Assembly (NCBI GenBank): GCA_030532425.1
Contig: JAUNLD010000033.1
Coordinates: 1 to 33,120 of the forward strand
Length of the DNA: 33,120 nucleotides
DNA from: Lautropia sp.
Lineage (GTDB): Bacteria > Pseudomonadota > Gammaproteobacteria > Burkholderiales > Burkholderiaceae_E
Direction of reading: 5' to 3'
The notes beneath the pieces are model-generated. The model was not told the DNA's origin and ran no database searches. It saw only the letters and a list, made by a program, of their open reading frames with translations. Below are positions 16,501-24,900 of this stretch, piece after piece. Made by a program: the position numbers and the translations under genes. The first letter of the stretch is position 1. Each line of letters opens with the position of its first letter.

Positions 16501-19500
16501 GGCGCCCCCCGCGGCAGCGGCAGGCACCCCGGACGGGACGACGGCTGCGTCGGCCCAGGCCTGCGGGCAGCCCGCGCACCCGGACAGCGGGATCACACCA
16601 TCCGTCCCGGCCCGGCCGGACACAACGGCTGACAGCGCCGCTCAGCCAGCGGCAGCAGCCGATGCGGGCGACGATCCCCGCGCCATCGCCATCATCGGCA
16701 TGGCCGGACGCTTTCCTGGCGCCGCCAGCATCGACGAGCTCTGGCAGAACCTGATCGACGGCAAGGACGGCATCCGCCACTTCAGGCCTGACGAACTCGA
16801 CCCCTCACTGCCCGCCTCGCTCACCGGCGACCCGGACTACGTGCCGGCACGTGGCGTGCTCGACGACGTGGGTCGCTTCGATGCTGCCTTCTTCGGCATC
16901 GGCCCGCGCGAGGCCGAGCTGATGGACCCACAGCAGCGCATCTTCCTGGAGCTGGCCTGGCAGTGCCTGGAACACGCCGGCCATGCCCCCCGGGACGGCG
17001 TGCGCAACATCGGCGTCTTTGCCGGCATGTACAACCCCACCTACTTCCAGCGTCAGCTGCAATACCACCCGGACAAGATCGCCGCGCTGGGCGAGTTTCA
17101 GGTGATGCTGGCCAACGAGAAGGACTACATCGCCACCCGGACCGCCAACCGCCTGAACCTGCAGGGGCCGGCCATCTCGGTGCATACCGCCTGCTCGACC
17201 TCACTGGTGGCCATCGCCGAGGCCGTCACCGCGCTGCGCGCCGGCCAGTGCCAGATGGCGCTGGCCGGGGGCGTGGCCATCACCGCCCCGGTCAACAGCG
17301 GCTACCGCCACGAGGCCGGCTCGATGCTCTCGCCCGACGGGCGCACCCGCAGCTTCGATGCCGATGCCCAGGGCACGGTGTTCTCCGATGGAGCCGCCGT
17401 GGTGCTGCTCAAGCGCCTGGCCGATGCCCGGCGCGACGGTGACACCGTCCATGCGCTGATCCGCGGCGTCGGCATCAACAACGATGGCGCCGAGAAGGCC
17501 AGCTTCACGGCACCCAGCGTCGATGGACAGCACGCCGTCATCCGCGCCGCCCTCGATGACGCCGGCCTGCCGGCCCGCAGCATCCAGCATGTCGAGGCCC
17601 ACGGCACCGCCACACCCATGGGTGATCCGGTCGAAGTGGCCGCCATCACCCGTGCCTGGCGCGAGGAAACCGCCGACACCGGTTTCGCCGTGCTCAGTTC
17701 GCTCAAGAGCTACCTCGGCCATACCGTGATCGCGGCAGGCGCGGCCAGCACCATCAAGACGGTGATGGCCTTGCAGCACCAGCTGATCCCCGGCACCCTG
17801 CACTACCGCGCGCCCAACCCCGGCCTGCGCCTGGAGCAGAGTCCGTTCCGCGTCACGGCCGATCACACCCCCTGGCCCATGCAGGATGGCCAGCCGCGCC
17901 GCGCCGGCATCAGTGCCTTTGGTGTCGGGGGTACCAACGCCCACATCATCATCGAGGAGGCCCCGGCCGACTGCCGGGCACCCGGTGCTGCCCCGGCCGA
18001 TGCGCCGGCACTCGAGGCCGGCCAGCACGAGCGGCTTCTGTACCTGCCGCTCAGCGCGCGCACCGACACGGCCCTCGCTACCCAGCGTCAGCAACTGGCG
18101 GCCCACCTGCGCCAGCACCCCGTCAGCCTGCGCGACGTGAGCTTCACGCTGCACCACGGGCGCAGCCCCCTGCCCGAGCGTCAGTGCGTGCTGGCCAGCA
18201 CGCGCGAGGAAGCCGTCAACGCACTGGCCTCGGCCCACAGCCCCGACCGGCTCACCGGCAACACCCGCCAGGCCAGCCGCCTGGCCTGGCTGTTCCCCGG
18301 CCAGGGGGCGCAGTATGCCGGCATGGGGCGCGCGCTCTATCGCCAGTCACCCGCCTTCGCCGCCGCCTTCGACGAGGCCGCATCCGCCATCGGCCCCATC
18401 AGCCTGCCGGCTGCCGCCGACGGCCTGCCCCTCAGCGGCGACCTGCGTGCCCTGGTCTTCGATGGCAGCGATGCCGATCTGGCCCAGACCGGACTGACCC
18501 AGCCCGCCCTCTTTGCGCTCGAATACGCGCTGGCCCGGCACTGGCAGTCGCTGGGGGTCGAACCCGAGCTGCTGATCGGCCACAGTCTGGGCGAATTTGC
18601 CGCCGCCGTCATCGCCGGTGTCATGTCGGCTGCCGATGCGGCCCGGCTGGTGGCAACCCGTGGCCGGCTGATTCAGGCACTCCCCGCCGGCGAGATGCTC
18701 GCCGTGCGTCAGCCGGCCGGTGACGTGGCCCCGCGCCTGCCCGCCACGCTGTCGGTGGCCACCATCAATGCCGACGATGCCTGCGTGGTGGCCGGCCCGC
18801 CTGACGCGATCAGCGCCTTTGCCGCGACCCTGTCGGCCGAAGGGATCGCCCATCAGGTACTCAGGACCTCGCACGCCTTCCATTCGGCGATGATGGACGA
18901 CGCGGTTGCCCCCTTCGAGGCCGCCGTCTCGATGGTGCCGCTGTCGGCCCCGCGCATCCCGATCATCTCCGGACGCACCGGTCAGCCACTCAGCGATGCC
19001 GAAGCCACCGACCCGCATTACTGGTCGGCCCAGCTGCGCGACACCGTACGCTTTGCCGATGCGGCCCGGCTTGCCGTGGCCGAAACCGGTACCGTCTTTC
19101 TCGAGGTGGGCCCCGGTCAGGTCCTGGGCAACCTGGTGCGCCGCGCCGCCCGCGGCACGGTCTGCATTCCCAGCCTGGGCAACCAGCCCGATCAGGAAGT
19201 GCGCACCATCGCCCGGGCACGTGCCCAGCTCTGGTGCCTCGACCGTGCCTCTCTTGCCGATGCCGTCCCCGCACAGGGCCGGCGCATCGCCCTGCCCACC
19301 TACCCCTTCGAGGGCAAGACCTACTGGCTGTCGGCTCCGCCCGCCCAGGCCAGCGCTGCCACGCCATTGCCGCTGCCCCTGCAGGCTGCCAATGCGCCGG
19401 TACTCGATGCCGCCGGCAGTCCGCTGGCCGCCGCCGCCCAGGCCCTGGCCTCGTTGCGGGCCCTGGTGCAGGCCCGGGCCGTCGGTCAGTCGCACGACCC

Positions 19501-21928
19501 GGGCACGGCCATGACGAGCCTGGCCGGCAGCCCCGGGGCGGCCGACACACTGCGCCTGGTCAGTGCCCCGGAGGCTGCCCCCCAGGCCGGCGCCCTGGCA
19601 CAGGCAGGCGGCGCAACCCCGGCCAGCGGCACGGTGAGCGCCCCCCTGGCCGGCACCGCCAGCGCTGTGGCCGCCCCGGCCGGCACGCCCGCCCATTCTT
19701 CTCAATCTCAAGACAATCCGTCGCACACCATGAACGCACCTTCCCGACTAGACAGACTCCACACCGAACTGGCGGAGACCATCGACGGGGTCTGCGGCAT
19801 CGCCATCGGCACCGACGAGCGCCAGGCCGCCTTCGTCGACCTCGGCCTCGATTCCCTGCTGCTCACCCAGCTGGCATTGCAGGTCAAGCGCCACTTCGGC
19901 ACGCCGATCACCTTCCGCCAGCTGATGACCGATCTGCCCAGCCCGGCTGCACTGGTCGAGCACCTGGACAAGACCCTGCCGGCCGATGCCTTCGCCTCTT
20001 CCCAGCCCGCACCGGTCCAGCCTGCCACCGTCACGCCGCAGGCCAATGGCCTGGCAGCCCCGCTGACCGCCCCGGCGATGCCCGCCGTGACGGCAGGGGC
20101 AGGTACGGCGATGCCGGACAGCATGCAGCAGCTCATCAACCAGCAACTGCAACTGATGGAAGCGCAGCTGCGCCTGCTCACCGGCCAGATGCCGCTCAAC
20201 GCCCCGCCGGCCATGGCCCTGCCGGCCGCCTCCGCAACGCCGGCAACCCCCGGCAGCGCAGCGCCGGCCGCCCCGGCCACAGCGGCCGTCGAAGCCCCCC
20301 CGGCCCCTGCCACGGCCAACGGTGCCGACCGGGAAGAACGCGCCACCGACGATCCGAAGAAAGCCTTCGGCGCCCTGGCCCGCATCTATCGCCAGCAACA
20401 GGCCGACAAGCTCACACCCCGCCAGGAAAGCCGTCTGGATGCCTTCATCAAGCGCTACGTCGACAAGACCCGCAAGTCGCGCGACTTCACCCAGCAGCAT
20501 CGCCCCCACTCGGCCGATCCGCGTGTGGTCAACGGCTTCAAGCCGCGCCTGAAGGAGATGATCTACCAGATCGTCATCGAACGGTCGAAAGGCTCGCACC
20601 TCTGGGATCTGGACGGCAACGAGTACGTGGATGCGCTCAACGGCTTCGGCATGAGCCTGTTCGGCTGGCAGCCCGATTTCGTCGTCGAGGCGGTGAAGAA
20701 GCAGATGGATCTGGGCTATGACATCGGCCCCCAGCACCCGCTCTCGGGTCCCGTCACCGAGCTGGTCTGCGAGATGACCGGCTTCGACCGGGCCGCCCTG
20801 TGCAACACCGGCTCCGAAGCCGTGATGGGCACGGTGCGCATCGCCCGCACCGTCACCGGACGTGACCGCATCGCCGTCTTCTCGGGCGCCTACCACGGCA
20901 TCTTCGACGAAGTGATCGTGCGTCTGGGCGCCCGTGGCAAGGCCATGCCGGCCGCGCCCGGCATCATGCCCAACACCGCCGAAAACGTCGTCATCCTCGA
21001 ATACGGCGATCCGGCTGCCCTGGAATGGGTGAAAGCCAATGCCGACACGCTGGCCGCCGTGCTGGTCGAGCCGGTGCAGAGCCGGCGCCCCGAACTGCAA
21101 CCGCGCGAATTCCTGCACGAGCTGCGCCGCATCACCGAAGAGACCGGCTCGCTGCTGATCTTCGACGAGGTCGTCACCGGCTTCCGTACCGGCCCCGGTG
21201 GTGCCCAGGCCCATTTCGACATCCGCGCCGACCTGGCCAGCTACGGCAAGGTCATCGGCGGAGGCTTCCCGATCGGCATCATCGCCGGCAAGCGCGAATA
21301 CATGGACGCGCTCGATGGCGGTGCCTGGCAGTACGGCGACGATTCGATTCCCACCGTCGGCGTCACCTACTTTGCCGGCACCTTCGTGCGTCACCCGCTG
21401 GCGCTGGCGGCCTGCCATGCCGTGCTGACCCACCTGAAGGAAGCAGGACCCGAGCTGCAGCAGAAGCTCGGCGCAACCACCGCCGGCCTTGCGCAGACAC
21501 TCAACACCTTCTGCGAGGAACACGGTGCGCCGATCCGCATCAACCACTTCGCCTCGGTCTGGCGCGTGGTCTTCACCGAGGACCACCCGTACCAGGACCT
21601 GCTGTTCGCGATGATGCGCAACCGCGGCATCCACATCCTCGACAACTTCCCCTGCTTCATGACCACGGCACACACCCCGGAAGACATCGAGGCAATCTGC
21701 AAGGCCTTCTGCGAATCGGTGCTGGAACTGCAGGCCGACGGCTTCCTGCCGAAACCGGCCAAGACCGTCCGCGCCGGCAACGGCAGCAGCGACGGCAAGA
21801 AAACCGACCCGCGCAAGCCGCCCGTACCCGGTGCGCGCCTCGGCCGCGATGCCGACGGCAAGGCCGCCTGGTTCGTCGCCGATCCCGAGCGCCCGGGTGC
21901 CTACATCCAACTGAAAACCAGCGAGTGA
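13574..21928 (+). CDS. Hybrid NRPS-PKS with integrated aminotransferase: half-C, A, PCP, KS, AT, ACP, AMT
   Basis: About 2784 residues. By nucleotide: C-terminal half of a condensation domain (13685-14235, no HHxxxDG); A1 (14290-15850; YTSGSTGTPKG, GYGPTETT, NGKLDRRAL); PCP1 (serine S839 in GGSSL); Ala/Pro linker (16210-16680); KS (16680-17960; C1207 in HTACSTSL, His in EAHGTA and LGHT); AT (18280-19330; GHSLGE, malonyl-type HAFH); ACP (S2094 in LGLDSL); PLP aminotransferase of the glutamate-1-semialdehyde type (20510-21740; K2559 in SYGKVIGGG); tail AWFVADPERPGAYIQL. The A1 pocket reads D-A-I-W-M-G-G-T-F, close to valine codes. With no KR or DH, the AMT should convert the beta-keto thioester to a beta-amine, as in MycA/McyE-type systems. 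Start ATG 13574 is chosen because third-position GC becomes high from there; GTG 13685 is an alternative. The next gene follows after 16 nt. Confidence 0.9.
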   Translation: MAGRPRSHGVVPGLPTIPLSRGALHDPFHHVFQVSVSVATISIKLPANLANVLRQRQLAGECILVPWVAAWMMAEHRIGGTPLPEGITSSLWLLADANRRCGGNGNASLESRQPRIIEMRGESALALLSSHPIGQKPAAPHEPTPDDHASGHGGMPVTGGNNADIYLQVNAQKVNISSPSGRYDEIALHGWRRFLRHLLIELLLIDSRPLADISNLATSIQPLVLDTWAGCADGDARLPHATVIDRFDLQCQRTPQAVAVRMPGILDEGWSYLALREISLKYAARLQAHDINAGDHVAMLLSRRPESVALLLAILRLNAVYVPIDPASPAQRMTLMLADSKPRLLLVDRQTQAEPRQLAAAAGIPLWDIDADPEDDPGTLPGVTVPQLSEQVSEQTLVRSRRSARHAAYVMYTSGSTGTPKGVVIPHRAIVRLVYRQYFAPLGPKVVMLHAAPLAFDASTIEIWGPLLNGGTVVIHPEAVPTGKGLAEVIRQEQVNTAWLTAALFNRLVDEDPACLTGLRTLMTGGEALSPRHVRKVLQAQPELRLINGYGPTETTTFAVTGPVSEQDLDTHANVPLGRPINWTYVRILTPQGEPTPPGLPGELHIGGPGLALGYLNRPEATAERFIPDPFGHSHELLYRSGDATRWLDDGRIDYLGRLDGQLKIRGFRIEPGEIEAVLAACPAVASAAITDEVPANGERRLVAWLVGEAGQPRPDDESLRAHCRPRLPGYMMPARFVWVPALPITLNGKLDRRALQDLENTALTEDTVLTDGDVTAPATNFANSSQKIHADREKTPTLVGMQPDLRLLQQQVIALLKPILAIDRLNPTDNFFEVGGSSLLAAQALEALTQRFGEVIGIEDFFGNPTAAAFAARIAQGMTAATPSHPPAGGRADDAGSLQPGAPLPGTHSAASMASAASMATAARTATTPAGMPAEEAARPPLPPAPPSQAGAASAPVRAPWPQPRGVPLPTAARTAPPAAAAGTPDGTTAASAQACGQPAHPDSGITPSVPARPDTTADSAAQPAAAADAGDDPRAIAIIGMAGRFPGAASIDELWQNLIDGKDGIRHFRPDELDPSLPASLTGDPDYVPARGVLDDVGRFDAAFFGIGPREAELMDPQQRIFLELAWQCLEHAGHAPRDGVRNIGVFAGMYNPTYFQRQLQYHPDKIAALGEFQVMLANEKDYIATRTANRLNLQGPAISVHTACSTSLVAIAEAVTALRAGQCQMALAGGVAITAPVNSGYRHEAGSMLSPDGRTRSFDADAQGTVFSDGAAVVLLKRLADARRDGDTVHALIRGVGINNDGAEKASFTAPSVDGQHAVIRAALDDAGLPARSIQHVEAHGTATPMGDPVEVAAITRAWREETADTGFAVLSSLKSYLGHTVIAAGAASTIKTVMALQHQLIPGTLHYRAPNPGLRLEQSPFRVTADHTPWPMQDGQPRRAGISAFGVGGTNAHIIIEEAPADCRAPGAAPADAPALEAGQHERLLYLPLSARTDTALATQRQQLAAHLRQHPVSLRDVSFTLHHGRSPLPERQCVLASTREEAVNALASAHSPDRLTGNTRQASRLAWLFPGQGAQYAGMGRALYRQSPAFAAAFDEAASAIGPISLPAAADGLPLSGDLRALVFDGSDADLAQTGLTQPALFALEYALARHWQSLGVEPELLIGHSLGEFAAAVIAGVMSAADAARLVATRGRLIQALPAGEMLAVRQPAGDVAPRLPATLSVATINADDACVVAGPPDAISAFAATLSAEGIAHQVLRTSHAFHSAMMDDAVAPFEAAVSMVPLSAPRIPIISGRTGQPLSDAEATDPHYWSAQLRDTVRFADAARLAVAETGTVFLEVGPGQVLGNLVRRAARGTVCIPSLGNQPDQEVRTIARARAQLWCLDRASLADAVPAQGRRIALPTYPFEGKTYWLSAPPAQASAATPLPLPLQAANAPVLDAAGSPLAAAAQALASLRALVQARAVGQSHDPGTAMTSLAGSPGAADTLRLVSAPEAAPQAGALAQAGGATPASGTVSAPLAGTASAVAAPAGTPAHSSQSQDNPSHTMNAPSRLDRLHTELAETIDGVCGIAIGTDERQAAFVDLGLDSLLLTQLALQVKRHFGTPITFRQLMTDLPSPAALVEHLDKTLPADAFASSQPAPVQPATVTPQANGLAAPLTAPAMPAVTAGAGTAMPDSMQQLINQQLQLMEAQLRLLTGQMPLNAPPAMALPAASATPATPGSAAPAAPATAAVEAPPAPATANGADREERATDDPKKAFGALARIYRQQQADKLTPRQESRLDAFIKRYVDKTRKSRDFTQQHRPHSADPRVVNGFKPRLKEMIYQIVIERSKGSHLWDLDGNEYVDALNGFGMSLFGWQPDFVVEAVKKQMDLGYDIGPQHPLSGPVTELVCEMTGFDRAALCNTGSEAVMGTVRIARTVTGRDRIAVFSGAYHGIFDEVIVRLGARGKAMPAAPGIMPNTAENVVILEYGDPAALEWVKANADTLAAVLVEPVQSRRPELQPREFLHELRRITEETGSLLIFDEVVTGFRTGPGGAQAHFDIRADLASYGKVIGGGFPIGIIAGKREYMDALDGGAWQYGDDSIPTVGVTYFAGTFVRHPLALAACHAVLTHLKEAGPELQQKLGATTAGLAQTLNTFCEEHGAPIRINHFASVWRVVFTEDHPYQDLLFAMMRNRGIHILDNFPCFMTTAHTPEDIEAICKAFCESVLELQADGFLPKPAKTVRAGNGSSDGKKTDPRKPPVPGARLGRDADGKAAWFVADPERPGAYIQLKTSE

Positions 21929-21944
21929 TTCACAAGGCAAGAGA

Positions 21945-24900
21945 ATGGAAAACGGTTCCTCCGGCTCATCCCAGCTACCTCCCGGTGTCGTCGGCGTCGC
22001 CGTCGATTTCGACCCCTTCGACTCCGGTCACGCCGGCTCGCTGATCGAGCAGATCATCCCGCCCACCGAAGCCCAGCGCGAAGTCTGGCTGGCTGCCCGG
22101 CTGGGCCGGGAAGCCTCGCTGGCCTACAACGAGGCCGTCGAACTGGATCTGCGCGGCCCGCTCGACGAGGCCCGCCTCGATCAGCTGCGCGCAGCCTGCC
22201 AGGCGGTCTTCGAGGCCCATCCATCCCTGCGTGCGGTATTCTCGACCGACGGGAGCGAGATGCAGGTGCTGCCGGTCGACATGACCAGCCTGCCCTTCGA
22301 GCTGCTCGACCTGCGTACCCTGGATGAGGCCGCCCGCACGCGCCGCCTGCACGACTGGCGGCAGCAGGTGGTCAACGCCCCCTTCGACCTGACACTCGGC
22401 CCGCTGTTTCGTGCCCACCTGCTGTGGCTGGCCGATGACCATGCCGTGCTGCTGCTGTCGGCCCATCACCTGGTCTGCGACGGTTACTCCTTCGGTCGCG
22501 TGCTGACCGATTTCTGCCGTGCCTGTCGTGGCGAAGTCTTGACCCCGAGCGATTACGGCCAGTACGCCGAGGAAGAAGCCGAATGGCTTGCCGGCGATGA
22601 AGCCGCTGCCAACGTCCGCTACTGGACCGAGCAGTACGCCCGCGACATTCCGGTGCTCGACCTGCCCACCGACCATCCCCGTCCGGCCCGCCGGCGCGTC
22701 GATGCCGCCCGTGTCGACCATCTGCTTGATGCCGGGACATTCTCACGACTGCAGGCCACGGCCAGACAGCTGCGCATCAGCCTGTTCTCGTTGCTGCTGG
22801 GCGGCTTCGAGCTGCTGCTCTCGCGTCTGACCGGCAACAGCGAGGTCGTCGTCGGCGTGCCGGCGGCCGGCCAGATCGCAGCCGACCAGCCCGATGTCGT
22901 CGGCCACTGCGTCAACCTGCTGCCGGTGCGTGGCCAGGTCGATGCCGCGGCCAGCACCCGCGACTGGCTGACGGCGGTGCAGTCCCGGCTGCTCGATGCC
23001 TTCGATCACCAGCGCTTCACCTTCGGCACGCTGCTCACCCACCTGCCCCTGCGGCGCGATCCGTCGCGGCTGCCCCTGGTACCGGTGATGTTCAACCTCG
23101 ACCAGCGTCTTGATGCCGCCGCGCTGCAGATTCCCGGCCTGCGTGTCGGCGTCGAGCCGGTGGCGCGCAGCTTCGAGAACTTCGAGCTGTTCGTCAACCT
23201 CACGCCACTCGACACGGGTCTGCGCATCGAGTGCCAGTACAGTACCGCGCTGTTCGACGCCACCACCATCCATCACTGGCTGCAGAGTCTCGACGCCCTG
23301 CTGGTCGGCATCGCCGACGATGTCGAGCGTCCCGTCGGCCAGCAGCCAGCCCTCGGCCCGTCCCAGCAGGCCCTGCTGCGGTCGTGGAACGACACCGTCA
23401 ACGAACACGGCCTGGGCAAGACCCCCCTGCAACTGCTGGACCGCATCGCCCGCGCGCAGCCCCGCAAGATCGCGCTGGCCGATGCCCGCCACAAGATCAG
23501 CTACCAGCAGCTGATCGATGCCAGCGACGCCCTGGCCCGGCGCCTGCAGGAACGCGGCATCGGCCCCGATGCCCTGGTCGGCCTGTGTGTCGAGCGTGGG
23601 GTGGCGATGGTCATCGCCCAGTGGGCGATCTGGCGCACCGGGGCCGCCTACGTTCCGCTCGATCCGGGTTTCCCGCAGGAACGCCTGGCCTACATGGCCG
23701 AGGATGCACGCCTTGCCCTGATCGTCGCCGATGACGCCACCGTCGAGGTCTGCCAGGGCTTTGCATGGCCGGCCGAACGGATGCTGACGATCCAGGCCGA
23801 CGAGCTGGCCGCCACACCCGCCACCGACGGCGGGAAGCCGCCGCTGGACCTGTCGAAGCCGGAAGCGGCGGCCTACGTCATCTACACCTCCGGTTCCACC
23901 GGCAAGCCCAAGGGCGTGTCGGTACCGCACCGTGCCACCGCCAACCTGCTGCTGTCGATGCAGCGCAAGCCCGGCATCCGCGCCGCCGACCGCCTGCTGG
24001 CCGTCACCACGCTGTCCTTCGACATCGCCGTGCTCGAACTGCTGACCCCGCTGATCGCCGGTGGTCACGTCTTCGTCGCCGACCGCGACGACGCCATCGA
24101 CGGTCACCGCCTGGCCACCGTGCTCGCCGAACACGACATCAACGTCATGCAGGCCACCCCCGGCACCTGGCGTCTGCTGCTGGGCGCCGGCTGGCAACCC
24201 GCCGAGGGTTTCCGGGCCCTGGTGGGGGGCGAGCCCCTGCCCCAGGACCTGGCCGATGCGCTGTCTGCACTGCCGCTGAGCCTGTGGAACATGTACGGCC
24301 CCACCGAAACCACCGTCTGGTCCACCTGCTGGCAGGTGCCGCCCGGTGCCCACCAGATCCGCATCGGCGGGCCGATCGCCAACACCCGCATCCACGTGCG
24401 CGATGCCGCCGGTCAGGATGTCCCCTTCGGCGCCGCCGGCGAGATCGTCATCAGTGGCGAGGGCGTGGCCATCGGCTACCTGGGCCGCCCCGAACTGACG
24501 GCCGAGCGCTTCGTGCCAGACCCCGAATCCCCGGGACGCAGCGCCTACCGCACCGGTGACAGCGGCCGCTGGCGCAACGACGGCACGCTCGAACACCTCG
24601 GTCGTCTCGACCATCAGGTCAAGGTCCGTGGTTACCGCATCGAACTGGGCGAGATCGAGGCCGTGCTGGCCAGTTTTGCCGGTATCGCCCAGGTCGTCAC
24701 CATCGTCCGCGAGGACACGCCGGGCGACCAGCGGCTGGTCGCCTATCTGGTCGGCGATGATCCGGTGGCCCAGCCACGCGAGGCCGATCGTGAAGAAGCG
24801 AAAGCCATGCGCGCCCACCTGCGTCAGCAGCTGCCTGATTATATGGTACCGCAGCATTTCGTCTGGCTGCCGGCCTTCGGGCTGCTGCCCAATGGCAAGA

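Noticed and set aside
18347-19726. Minus-strand open frame opposite the AT domain
   Set aside because: The plus strand has intact GHSLGE and HAFH motifs. The minus translation has no recognisable domain.
19730-19760. Internal ATG (MNAPSRLDRLHTEL) as a separate ACP-AMT gene
   Set aside because: The frame is continuous with the AT domain through an Ala-rich linker, with no ribosome site or stop between them.
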